Shown: positions 19,672 to 29,637, counted from the first letter of the stretch. The stretch: DNA of 64,000 bases from Bacillus sp. EB600 (GCF_024494385.1 NZ_JAEVLT010000001.1:310001-374000), one strand, 5' to 3'. The notes: generated from the sequence alone by a model not told the origin. Program-made: numbers and translations.

Positions 19672-19870
19672 TTTCTTAGAAATTTTAACATATTAAGTTG
19701 TTGATTACTTTGAATCAAGTTAATTTACTTCTAGCTCCAGCGACTAGTGTACTTCGCCCACTTCTACGATAAGTCAAGCACGAATGCGCTAACGCTCTTC
19801 GTGTTTCCTTTATCTCAGTCAGTGAGCTCCATCCCTGTCGTGCGCTAAACGGGCGCTTGCGCTTTTGTTC
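19672..19870 (-). repeat. Dispersed intergenic repeat, family A, copy 2
   Basis: Fills most of the 352-base gap between the YjcZ gene and ypuF. On the minus strand: head GAACAAAAGCGCAAGCGCCC, core with CTGACTGAGATAAAGG, CACGAAGAGCGTTAGCGC and GTACACTAGTCGCTGGAGC, then a diverged AT tail containing TTCAAAGTAATCAACAAC. The order is the same as copies 1, 3 and 4. No ORF. Confidence 0.8.
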
Positions 19871-19942
19871 CTTTCTATTATTCCTCGGCACTCATCATAT
19901 GCTAAACTAACTATACATATTCATTCCCTATGAGGTGATCAA

Positions 19943-20448
19943 TTGTATCCAAAGGAATACATTCAGTACTTAGTACATTTCCATGGTGATCGGGATTATT
20001 TTGAGTGTCATGAAATTCTTGAAGAATATTGGAAAAAACAAGATAGCAGTAACAAACAATCTGTCTGGGTCGGGTTCATACAACTAGCTGTCTCATGTTA
20101 CCATCACCGACGTGGAAACTATACCGGAGCAAAAAAAACGCTTGAAATAGCAATGAAAATTTTCACTAAAAAAGAAAAACTTATAAGAAATCTCGGGTTA
20201 AATGAGATATCCTTGTTTGCAATAGTAGAGGATTGTTTCATTAAACTCGGACAAAAGCACCCATATAAAAGCTTTAACTTACCAATTTACGACCCACTCT
20301 TACTCCAACAATGTCAGTCACTCTGTTCAGAGTTGGGATTTACTTGGTGCATTGACAGCGATCTAAATAATAACTTCTTGGTGCACCGCCATAAATTACG
20401 AGATCGAACAAATGTGATCAAAGCACGTGAAAATGCCATGAAAGCAAG

Positions 20449-20464
<16 letters not shown>
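19943..20464 (+). CDS. ypuF: YpuF, DUF309 family protein
   Basis: 173 residues. The N-terminal half is a DUF309 domain with the FECHEILEEYWK motif and a second conserved helix QLAVSCYHHRRGNYTGAKK; its clustered Glu and His residues look like a metal site but the function is unknown. The start is a TTG directly after GAGGTGATC (5-7 base spacing). Its last four codons (KGSE) and stop form the left half of a perfect palindrome shared with ribT, the convergent neighbour. B. subtilis also has ypuF next to ribT. Confidence 0.86.
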
Positions 20465-21201
<737 letters not shown>

Positions 21202-22068
21202 ATGAAAAAAATCTTAATCCTTGCATTATTTGCTATCATGCTTATAAGTCCAGTGCGAAGTTTTGCGGACATGACAGAGGGAGACATGATTGTTACGCTT
21301 GGAGAAAATCTAACCGAACAGCAAAAAAGTGGTCTTTTAACCGAAATGAATGCACCAAATGATGTACAGATCATTACAGTTTCCAACCAAGAAGAACATA
21401 AGTATTTAGGAAAATATGTCGCTAGCTCATTAATAGGAACAAAAGCAATCTCTTCCTCTGCGATCACAATAGCAGCACCTGGATCTGGAATTTCAGTCAA
21501 AACAAAAAATATCACGTGGGTAACGAATGCAATGTATGTGAACGCATTAATTACTGCAGGGGTAAAGGATGCAAAGATTTATATTACAGCCCCCATACCT
21601 GTGTCAGGGACAGCAGCATTAACGGGGATCATTAAGGCCTATGAGATTTCCGCCGATAAAACGATCCCTGAAGATGTCAAACAAGCTGCAAACCAAGAAA
21701 TGGTTGAAACAGCCAAGCTAGGAGATTCTATCGGTGACAAAAATGCGGCTGCTTTAATCGCCAAAATTAAAGAAGAAATTGCAAAAAACAAACCGACAAC
21801 CGATCAAGAACTACGTGCAATAATTGAAAAAGCGGCAAAAGATATGGGTATTACTTTAACTGAAGATCAAATGCAGAGACTGATGGATCTGTTTACTAAA
21901 CTAAAAGATTTAAACATTAACTGGAGTCAGGTAAGCGATCAAATCCATAAGGCTCAGAATCAGGTAACAAAATTTCTTGAATCGGATCAGGGTCAAAGCT
22001 TTCTAGAGAAGCTAAAACAGTTTTTTATTAGTTTAATTGATGCAATTAAGTCCCTTTTTGCAAAATAA
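21202..22068 (+). CDS. ypuA: Secreted DUF1002 protein YpuA
   Basis: 288 residues. Signal peptide at about 1-22 (KKILILALFAIMLISPVRSFA), then the DUF1002 domain with conserved segments ITVSNQEEHKYLG, SSAITIAAPGSGISV and APIPVSGTAALTGIIKAYE, and a helical C-terminal part. Secreted or wall-associated protein of unknown function; in B. subtilis ypuA is linked to cell envelope stress control. AAGGAGG lies 9-12 bases before the ATG. The stop lies inside the palindromic terminator shared with lysA. Confidence 0.88.
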   Translation: MKKILILALFAIMLISPVRSFADMTEGDMIVTLGENLTEQQKSGLLTEMNAPNDVQIITVSNQEEHKYLGKYVASSLIGTKAISSSAITIAAPGSGISVKTKNITWVTNAMYVNALITAGVKDAKIYITAPIPVSGTAALTGIIKAYEISADKTIPEDVKQAANQEMVETAKLGDSIGDKNAAALIAKIKEEIAKNKPTTDQELRAIIEKAAKDMGITLTEDQMQRLMDLFTKLKDLNINWSQVSDQIHKAQNQVTKFLESDQGQSFLEKLKQFFISLIDAIKSLFAK

Positions 22069-22099
22069 AAGAAGCTTCCTTGGAAGCTTCTTTTATTTT
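22062..22099. terminator. Bidirectional terminator shared by ypuA and lysA
   Basis: Perfect 18-base stem 22062-22079 with 22082-22099 (core GAAGCTTCC) and a two-base centre. The ypuA stop (22066-22068) and lysA stop (22093-22095) are both within the stem. Confidence 0.9.
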
Positions 22100-23397
22100 A
22101 ATGATAGATCCAATCGGACTAAGTCCTCATAAGTTTCTCTTTTTACTACAAGCCTTGCCTCTCCGTTTTCAACAAAAACCACAGCTGGACGTGGTAAGCG
22201 ATTGTAGTTGTTTGCCATCGAATAGCCATATGCCCCTGTACAAAAAACAGCCAGAATATCTTCTTGACCTGCCTCTGGCAGCGGTAAATCCCAAATTAGC
22301 ATATCGCCAGATTCACAACACTTACCAGCAACTGAAACCGTTTCTTTTACGGCTGCAAGTGGCTTATTCGCTAAAACTGCTTCATATTTTGCTTGGTATA
22401 ATGCTGGTCTAATATTATCGCTCATACCACCATCAACAGCTAAATATTTTCTTACACCCGGCACATCTTTTTGCGATCCTATCCGGTAAAGGGTTATACC
22501 CGCATCTCCAACCAGAGAACGGCCTGGCTCAATCCAAATTTCCGGCATATTCATGGAATAGTGGTTGACCCATTTTTTTACTTCCGCAATTATTTCCTCA
22601 ACATATTGCGAAGGCTGAATCGGCTCGTCTTCTTTTGTATAGCGGATTCCGAATCCTCCGCCTAAATTTAGCACCTTGGCTTCAAAGTTAAACGCCTGTT
22701 TCCATGCGGCCATTTTCACAAATATTTTTTCCGTAGCCAAAAGAAAGCCTGCCGGATCAAAAATTTGTGACCCAATATGACAATGAAGTCCAAGCACCTC
22801 CAAGTAGTTATCCTGGAGCGCATCCTTTAAAGCTGTTTCAGCCTGACCGTTTTGTAAATCAAAGCCAAATTTGGAATCTTCCTGACCTGTTAAAATATAG
22901 TCATGTGTATGTGCTTCAATACCAGGAGTTACCCTTAACAGTATTTTTATATTTGCGTTTTTTTCAGCACATATGGTTTTTAATAGATCCAATTCATAAA
23001 AATTATCGACAACAATGCAGCCAATACCATGTTCCAAGGCCATTTCTAATTCTTCTCTGCTTTTATTGTTCCCATGAAAATGAATTCGTTCAACAGGAAA
23101 CCCAGCTGCCATAGCTGTGTACAATTCCCCTCCTGAAACGACATCAAGTGATAAGCCTTCTTCCTCTGCGAGCTGAACCATTGCAATTGTCGAGAATGCT
23201 TTACTTGCATATGCAACCTGAGCTTTCACATTTTCTTTATCAAAGGTTTGTTTAAATCCTCTAGCTCTCTCTCTAATTAATGCTACATCATATACATACA
23301 AGGGGGTACCATATTTAGAAGCCAAATCCACCGCATCGATTCCGCCTAATTCTAAATGCCCCTTTTTATTTACACTAGTTGTTCCATGTAAATACAT
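22093..23397 (-). CDS. lysA: Diaminopimelate decarboxylase
   Basis: 434 residues. PLP-dependent fold-III decarboxylase that turns meso-diaminopimelate into lysine. Lys in AYASKAFST carries PLP; the glycine-rich phosphate loop GGGFGIRY, the substrate motif EPGRSLVGDAG and the active-site Cys in CCESGDML from the second subunit are all present. The ATG at 23397 is preferred to one 6 bases upstream because GAGAGG then has normal spacing and the N-terminus (MYLHGT) fits the family. It lies downstream of spoVA as in B. subtilis, separated by a hairpin. Confidence 0.96.
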   Translation of the reverse strand: MYLHGTTSVNKKGHLELGGIDAVDLASKYGTPLYVYDVALIRERARGFKQTFDKENVKAQVAYASKAFSTIAMVQLAEEEGLSLDVVSGGELYTAMAAGFPVERIHFHGNNKSREELEMALEHGIGCIVVDNFYELDLLKTICAEKNANIKILLRVTPGIEAHTHDYILTGQEDSKFGFDLQNGQAETALKDALQDNYLEVLGLHCHIGSQIFDPAGFLLATEKIFVKMAAWKQAFNFEAKVLNLGGGFGIRYTKEDEPIQPSQYVEEIIAEVKKWVNHYSMNMPEIWIEPGRSLVGDAGITLYRIGSQKDVPGVRKYLAVDGGMSDNIRPALYQAKYEAVLANKPLAAVKETVSVAGKCCESGDMLIWDLPLPEAGQEDILAVFCTGAYGYSMANNYNRLPRPAVVFVENGEARLVVKRETYEDLVRLDLSLK

Positions 23398-23443
23398 TGC
23401 CATCCCTCTCTTTACTCTAAACTTTCTTTGGAAAAGGAAATAC

Positions 23444-23475
23444 GAATAGGCAGAATCTAAAGATGCTGCCTATTC
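23444..23475 (-). terminator. Hairpin after spoVAF
   Basis: Ten-base perfect stem GAATAGGCAG (23444-23453) with 23466-23475, 70 bases after the spoVAF stop. There is no strong T run, so termination is uncertain. Confidence 0.5.
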
Positions 23476-23545
23476 TTGATCCTTTGTCCCTTTATTTAAT
23501 TAAAATTACTTTAGCATAACATTCGGAAATCTGCAATTACTTTTA

Positions 23546-25030
23546 CTATTGCTGGTCAGGCGGCTGCCGGTATCGATTTCTTGGGTGGACAATACTGGGC
23601 CTGAGCGCCGATCCCGGAATTGCCCTTCGAAAAATAATTTGTAAAAATCCTTTTGGTTCGAATGGAAGAAATGGCCAAAAGTATGGAGTATTGAGGGCGC
23701 GGGTCTGAACCATAAATATAAAAAATAATGTAGAACCGATGACAAAACCAGGAGTGTGGAAAAATGCAACAAGGAGTAACAAAAGTAATCGTCCCATTTT
23801 ATTTGCAACACTTAACTCATAACTGGGTGTCGTAAAAGTCCCAATACCCGATACTGCCACATACAGGATAACTTCAGGAACAAACAAGCCAACACTAATG
23901 GCAATTTGACCAATCAATACAGCCGCAATTAAGCCCATTGCCGTTGAAAGCGGCGTTGGTGTGTGGATGGCAGCGATTCTTAGAAATTCAATTCCAAAGT
24001 CAGCTAGAAAAATTTGAAGAATAATCGGGATATTTGTTTGTTCACTCGGACCAATAAATGATAGCTTTTCAGGCAGTAATGAGGGTTCTAACACAAATAA
24101 TAGCCACAATGGAAGAAGAAAAATAGAGACTAAGACACCCAAGAACCGCGTCCAACGTACAAATGTCCCCATTGCTGGCGCCTCCCGAAACTCTTCGGCA
24201 TGTTGGACATGATGAAAATATGTAGTTGGTGTGATAATGACACTTGGCGATGTATCCACAATGATAACGACATGTCCCTCTAGGATATGCGCTGCTGCCA
24301 CATCTGCCCGCTCTGTATACCTTACAAGCGGAAATGGATTTAATCCCTGCTTAAGAACAAACTCCTCAATCGTTTTATCGGCCATTGGAATTCCATCGAT
24401 TTCGATAGCCTTGAGCTCTTTACGAATAATATTTAATAAATCCGGATCTGCGACATCTTCAAGATAGGCAATGGCAACATCTGTTTTTGACCGTTCTCCT
24501 ATTCTAACCATTTCATAGCGAAGTCGTTCATCCCGAATTCTTCTCCTGATTAACGCTGTATTCATAATGATATTTTCTACAAAGCCATCACGAGCACCCC
24601 TGACGACTTTCTCTGTATCGGGTTCTTGAGGGGAGCGACCCGGATAACTTCTAACATCGACAACATATGCGACCGTTTCGCCTTCGATCACAACGCCAAT
24701 TAATCCCGACAGTACTTTATCTACCAATTCATCCAGGTTTTCAACCGGTTGAACAGATTGATTAACTAATCTATTTTCAATAAGTTTGCCTATATTCGTT
24801 GATAATTTTTCATTATTGTTAAGGTCAACTAATTCCTTAATAAGTTGAATAGCATAAATCGTATCAACTAATCCGCTGACAGAATAAATATGCACATCTT
24901 TTTTTAAGATCTTTAATTTACGAATATTTAAATCAAAGCTTACTCCTAAGCCCACACGCTGTTTCATGAAATTCTCGATCTCATTTACTGATTCAGGAAT
25001 CGGCCATTTTTGTTCAGTTTTTTTTGTCAT
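23546..25030 (-). CDS. spoVAF: Stage V sporulation protein AF (GerA-type membrane protein)
   Basis: 494 residues. It belongs to the GerAA/SpoVAF family: a soluble N-terminal domain (about 1-290) and a C-terminal membrane part with about four to five helices. It is made in the forespore and sits in the spore inner membrane; it modulates germination and dipicolinic acid release (family knowledge). The ATG at 25030 has AAAGGAG 8 bases upstream, and the N-terminus overlaps the spoVAEa end by 17 bases. Last gene of the spoVA operon. Confidence 0.92.
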   Translation of the reverse strand: MTKKTEQKWPIPESVNEIENFMKQRVGLGVSFDLNIRKLKILKKDVHIYSVSGLVDTIYAIQLIKELVDLNNNEKLSTNIGKLIENRLVNQSVQPVENLDELVDKVLSGLIGVVIEGETVAYVVDVRSYPGRSPQEPDTEKVVRGARDGFVENIIMNTALIRRRIRDERLRYEMVRIGERSKTDVAIAYLEDVADPDLLNIIRKELKAIEIDGIPMADKTIEEFVLKQGLNPFPLVRYTERADVAAAHILEGHVVIIVDTSPSVIITPTTYFHHVQHAEEFREAPAMGTFVRWTRFLGVLVSIFLLPLWLLFVLEPSLLPEKLSFIGPSEQTNIPIILQIFLADFGIEFLRIAAIHTPTPLSTAMGLIAAVLIGQIAISVGLFVPEVILYVAVSGIGTFTTPSYELSVANKMGRLLLLLLVAFFHTPGFVIGSTLFFIFMVQTRALNTPYFWPFLPFEPKGFLQIIFRRAIPGSALRPSIVHPRNRYRQPPDQQ

Positions 25031-25592
25031 AGAATCCACTCCTTTCGAGAATAAGTTCTACTGCTTTTTTCGTTATCGGCGCCCCCTGTTCGTAATGATC
25101 ATGTCGTGCCATCTTTCCAACATCTCCAACTCCTACAATAATAGGTACATCTAGTTCATCAAGGCAATAAACGGTATCCCCATTTAGTCTACCCATTTCA
25201 AATTCAGGAATTCCATTTTTGTCCACTCCGTATGGAGTCAATTCACCATCACGATCAATACAAACATCGAACCTTGTCCATTCAGCCTGCCTTGTTTTTG
25301 AAGCAACAGCGATAACTCCAAGGACTTCCACATCTTTATCCCGCGCAACATATTTTAAAGCTATTTCACCAGTGCCTTCGCCTACTAGTCCGCTATCGTC
25401 AAACATAACTAACACTGGATCATAGGGGGTTTTTTTTATCAAAGAAACAATCTCCGGTCCTGTTAAAACAGTCGGATTCCCGTGGGACAAAGAAATACAT
25501 CTTCCGCCAATCTCCCGAGCAACATGTTCAACTGCACGCCTCGCATAATCATCACCATCTGTGATTAAGATAACGCGTCTTCGAATACTCAT
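25014..25592 (-). CDS. spoVAEA: Stage V sporulation protein AEa
   Basis: 192 residues, soluble. It resembles SpoVAEa by [20 protein letters not shown] at the start and by [18 protein letters not shown] and [14 protein letters not shown] further on. In B. subtilis the protein is a non-membrane component of the SpoVA dipicolinic acid channel apparatus. It follows spoVAB by 28 bases, whereas in B. subtilis spoVAC, spoVAD and spoVAEb stand between them. An AAAGGA ribosome binding site precedes the start. Confidence 0.88.
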   Translation of the reverse strand: MSIRRRVILITDGDDYARRAVEHVAREIGGRCISLSHGNPTVLTGPEIVSLIKKTPYDPVLVMFDDSGLVGEGTGEIALKYVARDKDVEVLGVIAVASKTRQAEWTRFDVCIDRDGELTPYGVDKNGIPEFEMGRLNGDTVYCLDELDVPIIVGVGDVGKMARHDHYEQGAPITKKAVELILERSGFYDKKN

Positions 25593-25620
25593 GGCTGTGA
25601 TGTCCTTTCATACACGATCT

Positions 25621-26043
25621 TCAATGGTGAATAAAATAGACCCATTGAAAGATTGATCCAAATATTTTTCCTAACACAATGGCCATCAATAATGAAATAA
25701 TTTTACCGTCCAAGCCAATTCTTTTGCTCAGGATGGGAATAACATTTAATACTTCTGTTAATGCCGCTGCCGCCATTCCAACAAATGTACCACCTGTAAG
25801 CCCGAGTGGTATGAGAAAATAAGCAGATAACCCAAGCACCGGATCTCTTAGACTTGCTAATACCCCCGTGACGGCTCCAATGATAACACCCCATTCATAA
25901 AAATGAATCTTTTTCATTGTTTTTGATAGTTGTGTAAGCCGTGGAATAATCCCTAGAACTGTAAGAAAAGCAACAAATCCAGAACCTACTACAAGTCCAC
26001 TAGCAAGGCCTATAAAGATAACTGCTAACGCTTTAATCGTCAT
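25621..26043 (-). CDS. spoVAB: Stage V sporulation protein AB
   Basis: 140 residues, hydrophobic, with about four membrane helices, matching SpoVAB in length and by SGFVAFLTVLGIIPRL and YEWGVIIGAVTG. Part of the spore inner-membrane apparatus for dipicolinic acid. The ATG at 26043 has GAGG 7 bases upstream, inside the spoVAA end (11-base overlap); an adjacent TTG at 26046 is the alternative. Confidence 0.9.
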   Translation of the reverse strand: MTIKALAVIFIGLASGLVVGSGFVAFLTVLGIIPRLTQLSKTMKKIHFYEWGVIIGAVTGVLASLRDPVLGLSAYFLIPLGLTGGTFVGMAAAALTEVLNVIPILSKRIGLDGKIISLLMAIVLGKIFGSIFQWVYFIHH

Positions 26044-26653
26044 CAAGACGCCTCATACTTTCTTTATTTTCATGGATGACAACATAGCTATCAAGATCCT
26101 GTTGGTAATTAAACATCTCCACTTCTAATGGACTTGGCTCTTCATTAATACGTTTCCGAAAAACATGATTGAAAAATAAAATCATTCCTAGTCCTAACCC
26201 AAGCGAGTATGGAATTTGAAAAAGTAATGGTTTAGATGTATTTTTTCCTGTAATGATGGTGTAAAGCTTTTCCTGAACACTTTGCATACTTACGTCATCA
26301 TGGAAATTCATAATCCCCATTGCCGATCCAAAAAATAGCAGGAACCATATTAAAACAAAAAAAGGGAAGGATAAACTTTTTTTCTTAATTAAAACCTCAA
26401 CAATTGTTTGGGCAGGACCAATTGTTTGTATATCTGACTCTTTCACTATGGGTGTCATTAGGCTGATCACTTTCATTACATCGATTACGACGATACTTTT
26501 ATCATTTTCTGTCACATGATGCACTACTAGACTTTTTAAGGTTGGAAGTGCTGGTTCCGGTGCAATAATTTGGGCAATATCCTCTAATCGTACTTTTTCA
26601 TGTATAGGGACCTGAACACGATTTCTCATACGAATATAAATGGTATTTTCCAA
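26033..26653 (-). CDS. spoVAA: Stage V sporulation protein AA
   Basis: 206 residues, the same length as B. subtilis SpoVAA. A soluble N-terminal part is followed by two membrane helices (about 112-130 and 150-170) and a short acidic tail. First gene of the spoVA operon. The start is a TTG at 26653 behind a G-rich site (GGGAAGTGAG), so the exact start is moderately certain. Forespore expression by SigG is known for the family; a SigG-like -10 (CATACTA) lies 40 bases upstream. Confidence 0.9.
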   Translation of the reverse strand: MENTIYIRMRNRVQVPIHEKVRLEDIAQIIAPEPALPTLKSLVVHHVTENDKSIVVIDVMKVISLMTPIVKESDIQTIGPAQTIVEVLIKKKSLSFPFFVLIWFLLFFGSAMGIMNFHDDVSMQSVQEKLYTIITGKNTSKPLLFQIPYSLGLGLGMILFFNHVFRKRINEEPSPLEVEMFNYQQDLDSYVVIHENKESMRRLDDD

Positions 26654-26692
26654 AAAAACTCACTTCCCAAACATAGATATCCTCATGGTATA

Positions 26693-26720
26693 TAGTATGA
26701 GCAATTAAGGAAATTTTCAT
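26693..26720 (-). promoter_or_regulatory. Candidate SigG promoter of spoVA
   Basis: A perfect SigG-type -10, CATACTA (26693-26699 on the minus strand), with TGAAAA upstream in the -35 region at short (14-base) spacing. The -35 fit is imperfect. Confidence 0.4.
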
Positions 26721-26760
26721 GAAAAAAAGACCGTATGAATCATAGATCCATACGGTCTTT
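26720..26760 (-). terminator. Terminator of the spoIIA-sigF operon, embedded in sigF
   Basis: Twelve-base perfect stem AAAGACCGTATG (26726-26737) with 26749-26760, then a run of seven T on the minus strand. The proximal arm encodes the last residues of SigF, and the TGA stop lies in the loop. Confidence 0.9.
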
Positions 26761-27498
26761 CATTTGCTGTAAAATCTTTTTTTCTAATCTTGAAACCTGG
26801 ACTTGGGAAATTCCAAGCCTTATTGCTACTTCGGATTGGGTCTGATCCTTATAATAACGTAAATAGACAATCAACCTTTCACGTTCCTCTAATTCAAGAA
26901 TGGCTTCCTTTAGTGCAAGCTTATCAAACCATTTTCCGTCATTGCCATCATCAATCTGATCTAATAACGTGATCGGGTCCCCATCATTTTCATAAACCGT
27001 TTCATGAATGGAAGAGGGCGCCCGGCTCGCTTCCTGGGCCAGAATGATTTCCTCAGGTGATAATCCGAGATAAGCAGCTATTTCGTTTATGGTTGGAATC
27101 CTTCCAAACGTTTTCGAGAGCTCATCCTTTGCTTTTCGAATTCGATTGCCCATTTCTTTCAATGATCGGCTAACCTTTACAGTACCGTCATCTCGAATAA
27201 ACCGCTGGATTTCACCGATAATCATTGGAACAGCATAGGTAGAAAACTTTACGTCATATGTTAGATCAAACTTATCAACAGATTTTAATAAACCTATACA
27301 ACCAATTTGAAAAAGATCATCAGGATCATAGCCACGATTAAGAAACCGTTGGACAACAGACCAGACAAGACGCATATTCTTTTCTACGATTAACTCCCTG
27401 GATGCCTGGTCACCATCCTGGCTTTTTTTGATGAGCTCTTTCACCTCATGATCTTTCAAATACGTTTGACCTTTATCGTTTTTAACCTCCACATCCAT
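26740..27498 (-). CDS. sigF: Forespore RNA polymerase sigma factor SigF
   Basis: 252 residues. Has sigma-70 regions 2 (NMRLVWSVVQRFLNRGYDPDDLFQIGCIG in outline, near 40-70), 3 and 4 (region 4 helix-turn-helix QSEVAIRLGISQVQVSRLEKK at the end). First forespore-specific sigma factor, held inactive by SpoIIAB until SpoIIAA is dephosphorylated. The ATG at 27498 fits AAGGAGA at 7-8 bases and the family N-terminus MDVEV. It lies 12 bases after spoIIAB. The end of the gene forms the operon terminator. Confidence 0.97.
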   Translation of the reverse strand: MDVEVKNDKGQTYLKDHEVKELIKKSQDGDQASRELIVEKNMRLVWSVVQRFLNRGYDPDDLFQIGCIGLLKSVDKFDLTYDVKFSTYAVPMIIGEIQRFIRDDGTVKVSRSLKEMGNRIRKAKDELSKTFGRIPTINEIAAYLGLSPEEIILAQEASRAPSSIHETVYENDGDPITLLDQIDDGNDGKWFDKLALKEAILELEERERLIVYLRYYKDQTQSEVAIRLGISQVQVSRLEKKILQQMKDRMDL

Positions 27499-27510
27499 CG
27501 GCAAGTCTCC

Positions 27511-27951
27511 TTAATTGTACAGCAATTTGCTACTTGATAACTGCTTTTTTAATCTAATCTCGGTTCCTTTACCTGGCTGCGTGAGAACCTCAACCTCATC
27601 CATAAAATTTTCCATGATGGTAAAACCCATACCGGAACGTTCTAAATCCGGCTTAGTTGTAAATAATGGCTGCCGAGCTTCTTCCACATCTGTAATGCCA
27701 ATTCCAACATCTTTTATAGACATTTCAACTATATTATCTTCTATAGAAACAGTGATATAAACAATTCCATTCGGATCATTTTCATAACCGTGAATAATTG
27801 CATTTGTCACTGCTTCAGAAATAACCGTTTTAATTTCGGTTAATTCATCCATTGTCGGATCAAGCTGAGCAATAAATGCAGCAACTGTAACTCGAGCAAA
27901 AGATTCATTTTGGCTTAGAGCACTAAATTCCAGGTTCATCCTATTTTTCAT
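27511..27951 (-). CDS. spoIIAB: Anti-sigma F factor and SpoIIAA kinase SpoIIAB
   Basis: 146 residues. GHKL-type ATPase with the N box [11 protein letters not shown], the G1 box KDVGIGI and the G2 box [16 protein letters not shown]. It binds and inhibits SigF and phosphorylates SpoIIAA. The start lies 2 bases after the spoIIAA stop, so translation is coupled and stoichiometry is set within the operon. Confidence 0.97.
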   Translation of the reverse strand: MKNRMNLEFSALSQNESFARVTVAAFIAQLDPTMDELTEIKTVISEAVTNAIIHGYENDPNGIVYITVSIEDNIVEMSIKDVGIGITDVEEARQPLFTTKPDLERSGMGFTIMENFMDEVEVLTQPGKGTEIRLKKQLSSSKLLYN

Positions 27952-27953
27952 CG

Positions 27954-28304
27954 TTACGCAACCCCCAATCTTTGCAATGCAAATTCTTCCGTCGGTTCTA
28001 AGCGAATAATCTTAAATAATCCCGACATGTCAAATAATCTTTCGATTGCTGGGGAAATTGCGCAAACGACCATTTCGCCTTTCACCTGTTTAATCTGTTT
28101 ATATCTTCCCAAAATAACTCCCAACCCGGAGCTATCCATAAAAGATAAGTGTTCCAGATTCAAGACAATATGATGAATCTCGTTCCTTTCAATGGCATTT
28201 GATGCTTTTTCTCGTAGCACATCTGCAAAATGGTGATCTAATTCGCCGCTTAAACGTATACATAAGACGTCTGCTTTTATTTCCATTTCAATATCAAGAC
28301 TCAC
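27954..28304 (-). CDS. spoIIAA: Anti-anti-sigma factor SpoIIAA
   Basis: 116 residues, STAS fold with [12 protein letters not shown] and the phosphorylated Ser58 in MDSSGLG. When dephosphorylated by SpoIIE it releases SigF from SpoIIAB. The start is a GTG at 28304, 8 bases after AAGGAGG; the frame extends 6 codons upstream across that ribosome binding site, which excludes the longer version. First gene of spoIIAA-spoIIAB-sigF. A SigH promoter and a Spo0A box stand upstream. Confidence 0.96.
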   Translation of the reverse strand: MSLDIEMEIKADVLCIRLSGELDHHFADVLREKASNAIERNEIHHIVLNLEHLSFMDSSGLGVILGRYKQIKQVKGEMVVCAISPAIERLFDMSGLFKIIRLEPTEEFALQRLGVA

Positions 28305-28338
28305 TATCCCGGCCTCCTTCATCTGGTATAGTGAGTCA

Positions 28339-28366
28339 ATTCGGTAATGAAGCTAAAATATCCTTC
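28339..28366 (-). promoter_or_regulatory. SigH promoter of the spoIIA operon
   Basis: On the minus strand GAAGGATAT (28358-28366), exactly 14 bases, then CGAAT (28339-28343). This matches the SigH consensus RWAGGAWWT-N14-HGAAT at every defined position. It starts about 35 bases before the spoIIAA GTG; spoIIA is a known SigH target in B. subtilis. Confidence 0.85.
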
Positions 28367-28419
28367 CACCGAGACAAAACTAGTAGTAATTCGCTAAAAT
28401 TAGTGAATGGCGGTTACCT

Positions 28420-28426
28420 TTCGACA
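28420..28426 (-). promoter_or_regulatory. Spo0A box upstream of spoIIA
   Basis: Exact TGTCGAA heptamer on the minus strand, about 55 bases upstream of the SigH -35. B. subtilis spoIIA is activated by Spo0A bound at such boxes. Confidence 0.7.
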
Positions 28427-28441
28427 ATAGCAACCTAGGCC

Positions 28442-29608
28442 TTACTCTTCCGCTCTTGTAAACATACCAAAAGCGCGTTTATAAAGAGTCCACCATCCAG
28501 CCTCTTCAACATTTTTACTTGCAACGAGCGGGCTTTCTTGGACTACCTTTCCATCTTTAATTAGTTTAAGCGTCCCTACTTTATCCCCTTTGTGGATTGG
28601 AGCATTCAAATGTTTTTGAAGAATCACCTTTTGTTTTATACCATCGGTTTTTTCGCCTTTCTTTGTTAGCAAGGAAAGCGGCTCACTAGTTAAAGCCTGA
28701 ACAGTTTTGTCCTTTCCTTTACTAATATAGGCTTTTCCAACATCTTGATTACGCTTAAAGATTGGATGGGTTTCATACTGACTGTAGGCATAGTCAAGCA
28801 TTTTTGTCACTTGGGCATTTCGATCCTTTGACGTCGGTGCCCCGAATACAACGGCAATGACGCGCATTCCGTTTTTTTGTGCCGTTGCCGTTAAACAATA
28901 TTTTGCTTCAGATGTAAACCCTGTTTTCAAACCGTCTACACCCGGATAAAAGCGAACAAGTTTGTTGGTATTTACTAACCAAAACTTTTTATCCGTGTTT
29001 TCTCTTAAGTAAGATTCATACATGCCAGTAAACTTTGTTATATCTTCATACTTCAACAGTTCCTTCGCCATAAGCGCCATATCGTTGGCAGTACTGTAGT
29101 GGCCTTTGACAGGTAAACCTGTTGTATTTTCAAAATGAGTGTGCTTAAGACCTAATTCCTTTGCTTTTTCATTCATCTTTTGTACAAATGCTGGCTCAGA
29201 CCCCGCAATTCTTTCAGCCATCGCCACTGCAGCGTCATTACCGGAACCAATGGCGATCCCACGCAGCATTTCTTTCGTTGTCATTTCCTCCCCTGGTTCA
29301 AGAAAAATTTGTGAACCACCCATTGATGCTGCATACTCACTCGTACGAATTTTTTCATTCCATGATAGTTTACCTTGGTCGATGGCCTCCATAATTAGCA
29401 GCATTGTCATAACCTTGGTCATACTAGCTGGAGGAAGCTCTTCATTGCTATTTTTCTCATACAAGATTTTGCCTGTATCGCGTTCCATTAAAATGGCAGA
29501 CTTAACATCGTTGACAAGGTCAGTGCTCTTTTTTTCTTCCGCAAAGACAGAAGTACCGAGCGATGAAAGTATCATAGTAAGCAATAATAATGTTGCCAAT
29601 CGTTTCAT
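28442..29608 (-). CDS. dacF: Sporulation D-alanyl-D-alanine carboxypeptidase DacF
   Basis: 388 residues. Signal peptide at about 1-23 (cut near VFAEE), transpeptidase-like domain with SxxK (SMTK), SGN (IGSGNDAA) and KTG (LKTGFT) motifs, and a C-terminal beta domain with an amphipathic end. It controls cross-linking of spore peptidoglycan with DacB. It lies just upstream of spoIIA as in B. subtilis, where it is forespore-expressed; a SigF-like promoter is visible. In B. subtilis some transcripts read on into spoIIA. Confidence 0.94.
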   Translation of the reverse strand: MKRLATLLLLTMILSSLGTSVFAEEKKSTDLVNDVKSAILMERDTGKILYEKNSNEELPPASMTKVMTMLLIMEAIDQGKLSWNEKIRTSEYAASMGGSQIFLEPGEEMTTKEMLRGIAIGSGNDAAVAMAERIAGSEPAFVQKMNEKAKELGLKHTHFENTTGLPVKGHYSTANDMALMAKELLKYEDITKFTGMYESYLRENTDKKFWLVNTNKLVRFYPGVDGLKTGFTSEAKYCLTATAQKNGMRVIAVVFGAPTSKDRNAQVTKMLDYAYSQYETHPIFKRNQDVGKAYISKGKDKTVQALTSEPLSLLTKKGEKTDGIKQKVILQKHLNAPIHKGDKVGTLKLIKDGKVVQESPLVASKNVEEAGWWTLYKRAFGMFTRAEE

Positions 29609-29637
29609 TCACATAACCCTCCATTCTTTATCATCTC

